From: Chrysophaeum taylorii | Taxonomy: Eukaryota > Sar > Pelagophyceae > Pelagomonadales > Pelagomonadaceae | Length of the DNA stretch: 64,000 nucleotides | Assembly (NCBI GenBank): GCA_029834535.1 | Contig: JAQMWT010000362.1 | Coordinates: 62,001-126,000, forward strand | Direction: 5' to 3' | Shown: positions 1 through 9,727 of the stretch, in pieces | How the letters are laid out: every line of letters starts with the position of its first letter | Position numbering within the stretch: the stretch's first letter is position 1 | The notes under the pieces: generated by a model | What the model saw: the letters and a program-made list of their open reading frames with translations, nothing else | Told to the model about the DNA's origin: nothing | The model's database searches: none | Program-made: the position numbers and the translations under genes

Positions 1-476
1 ATAAATAGCCTCGAGGGGCCCGAGCTTATCCTCGAAGGTATGCCAGGTATTCAACAAACTCAGCATGCGTTCGGGGCTCTCGCGCGCCCACGATAGAACT
101 TGCAACACGTGCTCTCCCGTTACTCCTGACTCCGAGTATGCTTGCAAGGCTTCGAGCGCCTCCTTGTATCCCTCCGTCGGCATCCAAAACTCACGCACCG
201 GGCAGTGTGGGTTGCGGGCCGCAACGCGCCGGAGACCAAAGTGAACGTGCGCCGGGGCCTCGAGAGCCCATCTCGGGTCGGGAGAATTCGTCACGGCGGC
301 GATTCCCCTGCCTGCGAGCGCCAGCCGCTGCGTACACTTGTCATCGAGAAAGGCGGTCGTGTACAGCAGGACGTCACCCTCGGTGTCTTCCCATAACGAC
401 GCCAACCCCGGCATTAGAATCAAGTCACGGCCGCCGTTCACCTCGGTTGAAATTCGCAACACCAGAGGGTAAGTAA
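1..476 (-). CDS. Partial unrecognised gene, runs off left edge
   Basis: Read on the minus strand, the frame whose codons end at position 1 is open from 487 to the window edge, about 158 codons with balanced composition (for example LILMPGLASLWEDTEGD and CPVREFWMPTEGYKEAL). I do not recognise the family. The frame's upstream stop lies inside the inverted end of the adjacent transposon, so the 5' part of this exon or an upstream exon was probably displaced beyond 3979. Without the transposon this frame still meets a stop about ten codons upstream, but a possible splice acceptor (ttccatgcag, at 3988-3997 on the minus strand) lies just before that point. The plus strand has a donor-like AG/GTAAGT at 467-474, so a plus-strand exon is an alternative. 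Confidence 0.45.
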
Positions 477-493
477 GACCCGTTCTCTACCGG
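477..493 (+). repeat. Left terminal inverted repeat of Harbinger element
   Basis: gacccgttctctaccgg; its reverse complement with one mismatch is at 3960-3976. TAA lies immediately outside. Confidence 0.85.
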
Positions 494-597
494 ATTACCA
501 AAGTGAAAGTTGGCCGAATAGTAAGGGCAGCTTATTTGGCCCACTTTACGTATCGGTTCTCTCTACTCGTGATGTTTTGCGGCTTGTCTTCTTTCCT

Positions 598-618
598 AAC
601 TACTAATCGACAGATGTT

Positions 619-649
<31 letters not shown>

Positions 650-2320
650 TTGTTTGTCCCTCGATTTAGGGTAAGGATCAGGTAGGCGCGAGAGTAAGGA
701 TCAGGTAGGCGCGAGAGCCAGACAGTGATCCTCTAAGCCGTCTACGGCGACCTCGCAGACTATTTCCACGACCCGCGGCGGCTCTTTCAGCGCGCCATTC
801 TCACGCCCCGTCGAAACGATGTTGTCGATGCTGACAACGCGCGCATGACCGCGGCCTTTTTTTCCCGGAGACGAGGCGTCGGAGTTCTTTTCGGCTGACT
901 AGGCTGGGTCGGAAGACGACGCCTCGCTCTTTACAGTAGAGTTTTCAACTCCCTGACAACCAACGGCATGCTGACTTTGAGCGCGCGCTTAATGTCTTCG
1001 CAACCTCGACCAGTCGCACGGCCACTGCAACGGTACCAGATACATGATCGATCGTGTCGTTGTCACCGATGCTCCTCCAACCTGTATCCCTTAAGGCCCG
1101 CCTACGCCGAACGATCAACAAGAGCCAGGGCCAGACGCCCCGCGAGGTCGGCGTCCTCTTTCCCAAGCCCGTCTTCTGCCACGTCCAGCTCTACGTGGCT
1201 CTCTGTCGATCGGCATCCCCGACGACTCCACCCTACCCCACACGTGCTGCGCAATACCGATAAGCCCCCTCCCGGAGTCTACACGCGCACTTTAAGTGAA
1301 CTTACTGGGACCACTTTGAGATTGGGACTAGGTGAACTGAGTGACCAGGTGAAACTGGGACCAGGTGAACATACTGGGGTTTTTAGAGTAAAGGGTTTTA
1401 GAGTAAACTCAAAGGTTGGCGGCGCGTGCGGATCAAAGCAGCTTAGATTGGCGGAGGCGAGAGCGACGAGCTCAAAGGAGTTGGTGTGAGCTATGTGAAC
1501 TTACTGACCAGGTGAACTTATATGAAACTTACTGGGATTAGGTGAACTTACTGGGGTTAGAGATTGGGACTAGGCGAACTTACTGGCCTGCACTTGTTAA
1601 CTACTAATCGACAGATGTTTGTCTGTTTGTCTGTTTGTCTGTTTGTCTGTCCCTCGATTTAGGGTAAGGATCAGGTAGGCGCGAGAGTAAGGATCAGGTA
1701 GGCACGAGAGCCAGACAGTGATCCTCCAAGCCGTCTACAGCGACCTCGCAGACTATTTCCACGACCCGCGGCGGCTCTTTTAGCCAGCGCGCCATTCTCA
1801 AGAGCCAGGGCCAGACGCCCCGCGAGGTCGGCGTCCTCTTTCCCAAGCCCGTCTTCTGCCACGTCCAGCTCTACGTGGCTCTCTGTCGATCGGCATCCCC
1901 GAGGATATCCTCTTCTGAGTCGACGACTCCACCCTACCCCACACGTGCTGCGCAATGCCGATAAGCCCCCTCCCGGCGTCTACACGCGCACTGTAGGTGA
2001 ACTTGCTGGGACCAGGTGAACTTACTGGGGTTTGAGATTGGGACTAGGTGAATATAGTGACCAGGTGAACTTACTGGGACTAGGTGAACTTACTGGGGGT
2101 TTTAGAGTAAACTCAAAGGTTAGCGGCGTGTGCGGATCAAAGCAGCTTAGATTGGCGGAGGCGAGAGCGACGAGCTCGAAGGAGAGTGGGGTGAGTGGGT
2201 GTGAGCACGAGTGGGCTTACGCCGAACTTACTGGGGTTAGAGATTGGGACTAGGTGAACTTAACGGGGTGAAAATGCTGGGGTTAGAGATTGGGACTAGG
2301 TGAACTTACTGGCCTGCACT
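598..2320. repeat. Duplicated block and degenerate 15-bp tandem repeats inside the transposon
   Basis: A block starting aactactaatcgacagatg occurs at 598 and again near 1597. It contains a TGTC/TTTG tract, the doubled unit taaggatcaggtaggc, a 105-bp stretch present at 1118 and 1799, and a terminal part with gcagcttagattggcgg at 1438 and 2141. The second copy lacks about 300 bp of the first (804-1117). Both copies end in degenerate tandem repeats of a roughly 15-bp motif close to aggtgaacttactgg (1290-1600 and 1990-2320). I see no credible gene here. Subterminal repeats of this kind can serve as transposase-binding sites; that role is inferred. Confidence 0.7.
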
Positions 2321-2344
2321 TGTGTTTAATAAATGTCCGGGTGA

Positions 2345-2956
2345 CGACTTGAACGACGGCGCGCTGATACGAGCGACTCCGAATCGGACAGCGACGACGA
2401 GTATCGCACGACCGAGATCGCCGAAGCGATAAAGCGTCGTCGAATCGCAGCGATCACCGCATTTGGTGCGTTTGACCGTGAGAAGCGCCCGGGGCCCACG
2501 GGGCCCAAGCTTCGTGCGTCGCGTAAAGAGTGGCATCATCACGTGCGGACAGAGGGTCCACGAAAATTTCGACGGATGTATCGCATGGAGGTCTAGCATT
2601 TCAAAGAGTTGCTGGAGTTGGTGCGGAGGGAGATACAGACGCAAGACATCGAGAGAGCCGTGCGTTCTTCTGGGTTTGAGGTATGCGCCGAGGTCCGACT
2701 TGCGATCAGCATAAGCTACCTTGCTGGGGGGAGCTACCTCGATATCTGCTCTAACTTTGGGGTGTCTCCGGCGGAGTTTTATCGATCGATTTGGAGATGT
2801 GTTGAAGCCATCAACAACACGTTCCCTACAGACTTCCTGCTGGACGACGAGACGGAACTCGAGAAACTGGAGGCGGGCTGGGCTCGCAAGTCACGCCCCG
2901 CGGTCCTTCGAAGCGCGGTGGGTGCCATCGACGGTTGCTGCATTTGGCTGCGGTAA
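2345..2956 (+). pseudogene. Harbinger-type transposase, broken N-terminal half
   Basis: One frame is open from 2345 except for an in-frame TAG at 2594-2596, then ends at 2956. After the TAG the protein shows the PIF/Harbinger DDE pattern: LAISISYLAGGSYLDICSNF, then a YRSIWRCVEAIN helix and VGAIDG with the first catalytic Asp. Everything after that, including the second Asp and the Glu, is missing. The part before the TAG is acidic then basic (DSESDSDDE, then KRRRIAAITAF), as in algal Harbinger proteins. The in-frame stop and lost catalytic core mean no active enzyme. It converges on the minus-strand gene at 3016-3822. Confidence 0.8.
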
Positions 2957-3015
2957 AGTGTCGTCGAATCGCGGCGGAAGGTCCAGTCCCACCTCGTCAA
3001 GTCCCACCCCGCGCA

Positions 3016-3822
3016 CTATGCTTGAGGCGCTCCTCCGCGAGGAGGGGCTTCGGCGCCCTCGGCAGCGCCAAGTATAACGATAGCACTCTTCATATCGGAG
3101 GAGGCGGCCGGTGGCAGGGGCGGGCCGGCCGCCAGGGGGCGGAGGAGGTTTTTTAGGTGACGAGGCGCGGAGGTGGAGTCAAGAAGGTAAGGAGGGAGTT
3201 GTAGGTTCCTGACGAGCTCGGGAACATCAGGATCGGCGGCATACAGGATATCGTCCACTGCTGGATCGTTCGATTTGCAGACCTTGGCCAGCTCCTCCCA
3301 GTGCAAGCTGGGCTCCTCGGCGTCAAGGTTTTGCCAAGATGGCGTTATGAACCGCAAAAGGTGGGCGTCTCGCGTCTGGACGATGGACATGACCATCCGC
3401 GATCGGTAGGGATCCTTCGACCAGTGATTCTTCGACGGCGACGGCGGCGAGCGAGCTTCACAAAGCGGGTTGCGCCAGCTCGGGGACGCAGCCTCAGTCG
3501 CGGCCGCACGCGCTGCGTCGACAGATGCAGCCTCTGACTCTGCGCCCTCCGGCTCCGACTCGGCCGAGTCACTCAGTGTGAAGACCGTGGCACTCGTTTC
3601 CGCCTTCTCGAGCCAAGCCACGAGCGCGGACCAGTTCCAGGCCTTGCACCTGGGCTCCGGCACGCTTTGCTCTGCCGCCCGGCGCTTGATCTCCGCCATG
3701 AGGTGCTTGTTTTCCGGCCGCGAAACCTTCGAGGTCCAGCTCTGCATCGTCATCGCAGCCCAGCCGGGTTTGATCTTCAGCGTCGCTGCCCGCCGCTGCG
3801 CTTCCTTCGTGGTCCTCGCCAT
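3016..3822 (-). CDS. Second open frame of the Harbinger element, unrecognised protein
   Basis: An intact 268-residue frame starts at ATG 3822, 154 bp inside the right inverted repeat, and ends 60 bp from the transposase remnant on the other strand. The N-terminal third is basic and aromatic (residues 1-70, with WAAMTMQSWTSKVSRPENK and CKAWNWSALVAWLEK); an Ala/Ser/Glu-rich linker follows and then a Trp-containing acidic segment. Harbinger elements normally encode a second, Myb/SANT- or trihelix-like DNA-binding protein needed for transposition, and the position fits that. I cannot assign a Myb fold from sequence alone. A host gene trapped in the element is the alternative. Confidence 0.55.
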   Translation of the reverse strand: MARTTKEAQRRAATLKIKPGWAAMTMQSWTSKVSRPENKHLMAEIKRRAAEQSVPEPRCKAWNWSALVAWLEKAETSATVFTLSDSAESEPEGAESEAASVDAARAAATEAASPSWRNPLCEARSPPSPSKNHWSKDPYRSRMVMSIVQTRDAHLLRFITPSWQNLDAEEPSLHWEELAKVCKSNDPAVDDILYAADPDVPELVRNLQLPPYLLDSTSAPRHLKNLLRPLAAGPPLPPAASSDMKSAIVILGAAEGAEAPPRGGAPQA

Positions 3823-3959
3823 GGTCGGTATATTTGGTTAAGTTAGTTCATTTTGGCGCCTTCGAAAAACCCGACCCAGATCAGGTCGGATTATTTGAAA
3901 ATGCTCCAAAATATCCCGCCCTGATTATTCGGCCAATTTCATTATTTGGCCAACTTTAT

Positions 3960-3976
3960 CCGGTAAAGAACGGGTC
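3960..3976 (-). repeat. Right terminal inverted repeat of Harbinger element
   Basis: Read on the minus strand it is gacccgttctttaccgg, differing from the left end at one base. TAA follows at 3977-3979. Confidence 0.85.
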
Positions 3977-3979
3977 TAA

Positions 3980-6006
3980 GAATAGGACTGCATGGAACCT
4001 AGAGTTAAGGAGGCCCGGAATAGCGGTCCGTTGGAGTTTGGATGCAGTTCTGACGTGGCAGAAAAAATGGGGACGTCGTCTCTGGAGAGCTATGGGAGGG
4101 CGCGGCGGTGTTCAATTGCGGGATCAACGATGACGGCGACGGCGGCTCGTATAGTATCAACTCGGCGTTCACCATGTCGAGGAGGAGCGTGCAGGATTTG
4201 ACCGCCGTAAGTCCTCCTGGACGAAGCCACGACTCAGCCAAGTCTCAAGAGACATTCCTGGCGACACGCGCTGGAGAAGTCGAAGTCCAGCAAGAAGCCG
4301 AATACGAAGCACCGAGACTGAAGGATTGGCTGGAATGCACCTGATGCCAAGTACGAGGGTTCCCGTTAAAGCTTCAAGACCTTGAGCATCGAGTACGGTC
4401 TCGCGATCCACGTTCCCACATCGAGCAGCATGATCGCGGGGCATTCGTTCGACAATTATGGGTAGCCTTGGCATCTTGGCGCGATCGCCGATGCATCCGC
4501 ACGAGATGGCTGCTTTGGTCCCTTTGCGGTTCGAGTCGTTGGTGAAGGGAAGCGGCGCGCGCGTCAATGCCGGCCTCGAGCGTGCTGAGCGCGCCTTGGG
4601 TGCAAGTTCCTTCCTCCTTTTCTAGTGTTGTCATTCACATCGAACAGCACACTCGAGCTCCAACATCGGCACGGCCTGTCGCCCCGTTTCCTCGTCCGGC
4701 CCTCGAGAAAGAGTATACCACACGACCACCGCTTGCTCCGGCCTCGATATTGCAGGGAAGATCCAGCCGACTCGCTAGATTCGGGTAACTCGCTAGCATC
4801 GTAGCGATGAGTCGGGCGTTGAAAGGAGGGTGCTCTGTTGCGGCGCGCTGATAGGGCTCGTGCGGCGCACGTGGAGCGCTCAACGCCTACGCGTTGTGTT
4901 TCCCCCTGGCGCGCTACGCGACTAAAAACTTTCACGCGCGGAAGACTAACAAACGAACTAGCTAGAGGACAGCCCAATGCATGAAGCGTAGGCTCATCCC
5001 AGCGCCATGGCGCGCGGGAGATCAGAGTCAGTGGGCGATGAGACGGGGGGGGGGGGGGGAGCAGAAAGGGGGATTGGGTTGATTCGTTGTCGCCAGTTGC
5101 CACGGTTTTGAGCGAGGAAGTACCAGGTCGCTGTGAGAATGTTGAATTTGCGGAGTGCCTTGTTACGACCTCGGCCGTACGTGAACTGTGGGACGTTTGG
5201 AGGCGCACCAGGAGGCGAGCATCTTTCGAGGGAGGCGATGCTATGCGGGCAACGAACGTGGCCTGTCGAGCGAAGTTTTCGGCGCGAGATGTAGATGTCG
5301 ATAGTCTCCAGCCGAGGCGCAGGGGGGTTGAAGTTTTAATACGATGTTGCCAGGTCCGGCGGCGTGTCACGCGGCACATCGCGCGTACGCCATATGCGCG
5401 AAAGCATCGTAGGCGACTGTAGACAACCTCGGTTAGGTAACATGATTCCGCACCGTGAAGGAGGAAGACAGGAAAAGAACTGGTGACTTAAGGTCTTCAG
5501 ACCGTGTTTAAATGTCGACTGCTAAGAGGGGGGTGTGTGTGTTCAGACCGTCTTCCTCCTTCAGTCTCGTGTCAAAAAAACAGAAGAAACACATGACAGG
5601 AAATTTATTAATAAGAAGACCTACTACTGGTAGAGTCTTCAATTTTATTACAGTCTTTAAATGTCGACTGCTAAGAGGGGGGGGTGTGTGTGGGAGCACT
5701 TTATTACAGTCTTCCACGCGATTGAAAGTTTTCACAGATTGTTTTCCAGGTCTCGCTTTCGGATCGAGGTCCGCCGCCTAACTGCGGCCCCTTGCTCGTT
5801 GATCACCAAAATTGTGCGCCGAACCAGCGTGTGATTCTTCTTTGCTCTCCCTAAGCCGAAGACCCCCGGGCGAAGAGGAAAGAGGGAAGAGAGAGAGGGA
5901 AAGGGGAGGGAAGTGGAATTAGGAAACACCCAAAGCGGCCGAGCGAAGTAAAGCGCCGAAACAGGAGACGGTACGATGCCAAGAAGCACGAGGAACGGCA
6001 GGGAAG
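3980..6006. other. About 2 kb with no supported gene
   Basis: Several overlapping frames exist on both strands, but none shows a recognisable domain, and the longest (minus strand, about 4564-5379) is Ser/Arg-rich like a chance frame. A minus-strand stretch near 4085-4241 (AELILYEPPSPSSLIPQ) and a plus-strand stretch at 4108-4200 both look faintly protein-like and cannot both be real. A run of 17 G lies near 5044-5060. Confidence 0.4.
5505..5692 (+). repeat. Direct repeat around tttaaatgtcgactgctaag
   Basis: The sequence tttaaatgtcgactgctaag followed by a G run and GTGTGTG occurs at about 5507 and again at 5657, with ttattacagtctt-like sequence also repeated (5645 and 5702). A weaker relative, gtcgactgctcacgaggg, is at 46432. 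Probably a small dispersed repeat; no coding function is visible. Confidence 0.5.
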
Positions 6007-6960
6007 CTACGATAGTCGCGCGTCGTCACAGGGGTGGAGACCGAATTCTGGGAAAGGAGGTTCGTGTTCTGGAGCAAGGGCCAGCTGTTGATCAACCCGA
6101 AGGGTCCTATAAAGGCGGTCATTCCAGGGTTCGAAAACGGCTTGAAGGTCGTCTCTAATGGCACACGTGATGGTATACTGCTTGGTATACTCGCGTCTCT
6201 CGCGTTTCTGGGTGTTTCGCGCCGGGAGCCAGACCTTGCGTTCGAGAGGATATAGACCCAAAAATTTCGCGAGATTGGTCGCCATTTCCTCGGGCGTACT
6301 GAGCGTGTCGTAGCTCATTACGTAGAGTTGCCTTCGCGAGAAGGAGCGGCGCCAGGCGTCGAGGTGCGGCACGTAGAGTCCCTTCCAGATGCCATAGAGG
6401 AATTCTCGGAAGAGCACCCTTTGCGCGTCATCGTACTGAGCAATACTCACGTTGAGGGTTCGATACGACGCGAGCTGGCAGTTGGCGAACTGCTCGAAGG
6501 TCTCGCTCCCGCTCGCCGAACAAATGCCCGGAGCGACCCACCAATCGTACCCGTTCGCTCGCTCGTGGTTGTAGAGGCTTAGTTCTCTTGCGATGGGCTC
6601 CCTCAGTACCGCGATGAGCTTGACGGCTGGTCGCACCGTAATGGGCATGGACTGACCGAGAATGTAGGGCACCAGAGGAATCGAGAGATGATTCGGCGAC
6701 GCGTCCAAGCAATTGGGTTTGGGAAAGAACTTGAAGTAGTCGGGCAGCGAGAAGTTCCGGTGTTGCAAGGCGACCGCGTCCCAAAAATGCGTCTCTTTCG
6801 ACGTCAGAATTGGACCGCACAACTCCATCGTGTACGTCAGCATCGAAAACATCGCCGTCGAGCCACACTTTTGGCCACCCAAAAGCCAAAACCGAGGCCA
6901 ACACCCGGCCTCGGTGCACCACCCATCTGCACGGGCGACAGCAAATATAGCCACCAGCAT
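6007..6960 (-). CDS. PAPS-dependent sulfotransferase
   Basis: This 317-residue protein would transfer sulfate from PAPS to a carbohydrate or similar acceptor in the secretory pathway. The 5'-phosphosulfate loop is GGQKCGSTAM (about residues 28-37), the KETHFWD segment (55-61) fits the catalytic region of heparan-type sulfotransferases, and the 3'-phosphate site is VLREPIARELSLYNH (118-132). A short hydrophobic N-terminus ending near AVARADGWC could be a signal peptide. Start is ATG at 6960, stop TAG. Length fits a single catalytic domain without a long stem. The acceptor cannot be told; algal sulfated polysaccharide is a reasonable inference. Confidence 0.85.
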   Translation of the reverse strand: MLVAIFAVARADGWCTEAGCWPRFWLLGGQKCGSTAMFSMLTYTMELCGPILTSKETHFWDAVALQHRNFSLPDYFKFFPKPNCLDASPNHLSIPLVPYILGQSMPITVRPAVKLIAVLREPIARELSLYNHERANGYDWWVAPGICSASGSETFEQFANCQLASYRTLNVSIAQYDDAQRVLFREFLYGIWKGLYVPHLDAWRRSFSRRQLYVMSYDTLSTPEEMATNLAKFLGLYPLERKVWLPARNTQKRERREYTKQYTITCAIRDDLQAVFEPWNDRLYRTLRVDQQLALAPEHEPPFPEFGLHPCDDARLS

Positions 6961-8293
6961 GGCAAACTTGATGACGAATTTGAGTTCCCCGGGAGGCGGC
7001 TAGGTGAGCGACGGACTATAGACAACCACAAATACCAGGACACAGAAAAGGTGAGGAGCCACTGAATCTACTATTTAATTCTGCGGATCACATTGGTTTC
7101 CTCTTATGACTACTTCCTCCCTCATCATCAATACCAAAGTCACATTCCCAGAAACCTGATTCCAACCTTGAGACAAGTACTTTTTGCAAGGAAATAGTGA
7201 CCGTTTATTAACATTTTCTTTGATGTTTCCCCAAACTTGGATTTCCGACCTCTTTGGCCCAGCCATCGTGCGCACGTCTACTACATGTGTCTGGTGCCAG
7301 GGCTCTCGAAGCTTCCCAGGGTCCCTCTGAGCGTCTTTTATCGCTCGGTTGCTGTCGGATCGGACGTTGGGTCGCCATGATTGGCGAAAGAGAGCGGAAC
7401 CGTTCGGGGTGGGCTCGGTCTCCGCGCCCCGAGCGATTCATTAGAATATCTTTCGAGCAAACGCGATTAAACGAAATGTAAGGGCTTACTTAACACGTTC
7501 GTGCAGCCGACAGACATTTTCGCGCAGTTTACATCATCCCAGGTGTAGATGCGCGGCCTAGGACCCATACCGTCTGGCGGGCGACGCCGCAAAAAATTGG
7601 CGAGGCTTCGGGTCGTGCGTTCCGTGGTGTTATCGCAGTCGCCTTGCTCTGTTCCAGGCTAAGTCGAACGAAACCTTGTGCCTCCTGCTGCTGCGCGACG
7701 GGCCTCTGAAGTCAACAAACTGTCGGACCCGGAGCAAGCTGCTGGTCGTTCACCCTGCAGGCCTGTCGTCGAGCGCCTCGACGGCGCCGCGAGAGAGCAC
7801 AGTCGGCGTAAGGGAGGATGACGGTGAGCGGAATGATATCTCGGCGGCATCGCAAAGGGAGCACTATGTTGGTTCGTCCGTCCGTCGAAGAAAATTGTGT
7901 CGACCACGACTTCTTCGTGGCATCTGTGCGCGCGCTGGTCGGCGAGGACCCTGGGCGACTCGAGTGACGCCCAAGAAGAAGAAGAAGAAGAAGAAGAAGA
8001 CCATCGACGCGGGCTTGCACGACCACGCAGCGAGGAGAGTCTTTAGAGGAAGTACGTGCCTGGAGGCGTGGGCGGGGAGGTGGTGCATTAGAAATGCGCG
8101 CCTATGATATATACAAACACAAACAAACAAACAATCCACCAAAGACGAAACCAACGCCATGAAAGAAAGTGATAACAGAGGAAACTTTTTGTATGCCACA
8201 GACCTCGGGGGAAGGTGGTCATCGCACTCCGACGACGCCGGGGAGCAGGAGGCGACAGTTATTACAATGTGGGCGCCACCGACGGCGGCGGCG
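6961..8293. other. Intergenic region without supported gene
   Basis: Frames in this stretch are short and lack domains. It contains a GAA/AAG triplet run at about 7974-8000 and an acaaacaaacaaac run near 8110-8133. It must hold the promoter of the sulfotransferase at its left end and the 3' region of the SH3 gene at its right end. Confidence 0.5.
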
Positions 8294-9625
8294 TTACGAA
8301 GAGGTGGCGTGTTCTCGAGATACGACGTAGTTCGAGGGAAATTCGCCGGTCGCCTAGGGGAGGGAGGGAGGGAGAAGATGAGGACGTCTCGAGCGAGCAG
8401 CGAGAAAGGGTCCTTACGTCTGCTGAGCCGCCCGCGAGGTAGCCGATCCACCAGCCGTTGGTTTTTTTTGTGGTGACGTATATGGTGTCGCCCGGTGCCT
8501 GCAAGTCGTCGAGTCGAGTCGAGTCGAGTCGAGTCGAGTCGTCTAATGTCATCACCACAAAAAAAAACTCACAAAAGAGAGGTCTCCCGGGCGAGCGGCG
8601 TCGTATGCATGCCTGGCGACGACGACGTCGCGGGGCGGCGGGGGGGGCGGTTTTGTTGTGGGGGCCGGGGCGGATAGTGGTCGCGGGGCCTGTTGAGGCG
8701 GCTGATCCTTCGCCGGGGGTGGTCGTAGCACCGTTCGGTGGCGCGAGGGTTCGGGTCGCCGGCGCGCGGAGGAGGAGGAAGACGACGACGACTTTTTGGG
8801 CGTAATCGGTTCCGGTCGTTGTGCGGCACCCGTGGGCATGGGAAAAGCGAGGGGGGCGGGGGGCCTCCTCGCCTCGACAACCCCCTCGGGAGGCGGGGGC
8901 CGCGGGGAATCCTCGTCGTCGAGGGCGCGGGAATCGTCGGCCGCGAGCTGGGCTTCGTTCATCGAACAGAGGGCGAGGGCGGCCGCCGCAAAGGTCGCGA
9001 CGCAGGAGTCGCGCGCCACGAGACGGTCGGCGCAGGCTTCCGCGGCGCGTTCGAAGACGGCGCACTGGCACCCGAGGAGCGCACCGACGGCCTGCGCGAC
9101 GGCGGCGGTCGTTTTAGACGCAAAAGTCTCGAACTCATCCCGGCACGCGACCGTGAGGGCGTCTAACCGGCGTCGGGCCTCGTCAGCCCGTTCGTCGAGG
9201 CGCGATGCGAAGCTGTCGCAGTCGAGCCGAGCTTCGCGCCGCTTGGCGGTGAGGTCGGCGACGGCTCCCGCCCGGGCCGCGCGCGCGAGCGGAGCCTCCG
9301 CGAGTTCCCGGAGCGCGTGGATCGCCGCCGGAGCGACGACCGTCTTGAACCGCCACTCCCTCTCCGTCGCGTGGTCGACCTCGGCACGGGTCTTGTCGCT
9401 TGCGAGGGACCGGAGCGCTTTGGCCAGAGACACGCCTGCGTCGGCGAAGGCCTCGAGGGTAACGCGGTAGGCCGCCAAGGCGCGCTGCACTTCGGCGAGC
9501 CGCGCCTCGGTTTCCCCGTGCGCGCGCGCCTCCTCGACAAAGTCCGCATCCTCGCTCGAGGCGTGGACGCCCACCTTTTGGAGAAAGGCCTCCTTGTTTC
9601 GTCGCCGCGCTTCCCGAGAGAACAT
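8294..9625 (-). CDS. Coiled-coil (BAR-like) plus SH3 domain protein, three exons
   Basis: I read exons 9625-8573, 8498-8418 and 8353-8294, giving 397 residues. The first about 210 residues are a long charged helical region starting MFSREARRRNKEAFLQK, like BAR-domain membrane-bending proteins. A Pro/Ser-rich linker follows (about 230-330), then an SH3 domain: ARHAYDAARPGDLSF at the end of exon 1, APGDTIYVTTKKTNGWWIGY in exon 2 and GEFPSNYVV in exon 3. The introns (74 and 64 nt) begin GTGAGT and GTAAGG, end CAG and TAG, are both phase 0, and splicing restores the complete ALYDF...WW...PSNYV pattern. Unspliced, the SH3 is truncated. Such proteins act in endocytosis and membrane remodelling with actin partners. 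Assignment to BAR rather than generic coiled coil is inferred. Confidence 0.85.
8511..8540 (+). repeat. GAGTC pentanucleotide repeat inside intron 1
   Basis: Six copies of GAGTC fill almost half of the 74-nt first intron (8499-8572) of the SH3 gene, placed between donor and acceptor. Confidence 0.85.
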
Positions 9626-9727
9626 ATTATAAACAAGTGCAATACTTTGCTAGGACGGATTGTTTTCGAAGGGTAAGCTTTGGAGGTAGGTGCTATCCCC
9701 CCTATCAGAAATCAGAAGCCGCCATCC
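9626..9727. promoter_or_regulatory. 102-bp divergent promoter interval
   Basis: The SH3 gene starts at 9625 on the minus strand and the ketoreductase at 9728 on the plus strand, so both promoters and both 5' leaders share 102 bp. A TATA-like atattataaac lies at 9624-9634, immediately upstream of the SH3 start codon and too close to it to be an ordinary TATA box. Confidence 0.5.

Larger units (their letters stand above)
477..3976. mobile_element. PIF/Harbinger-type DNA transposon, 3500 bp, with TAA target duplication
   Basis: The ends are 17-bp inverted repeats (477-493 and 3960-3976) that match at 16 of 17 bases, followed by a shared subterminal gttggccgaata-like motif on each side. TAA flanks both ends (474-476 and 3977-3979), the 3-bp target duplication typical of PIF/Harbinger elements. 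Inside are a plus-strand transposase remnant that matches the Harbinger nuclease N-terminal half and a convergent minus-strand open frame, the usual two-gene layout of this superfamily. Between the left end and the transposase lies 1.7 kb of internally duplicated repeat DNA. The transposase is broken, so this copy needs proteins from elsewhere to move. Confidence 0.85.

Noticed and set aside
4564-5379. 271-codon minus-strand frame.
   Set aside because: Ser/Arg/Thr-rich with no domain or conserved-looking segment; typical of chance open frames in GC-rich DNA.
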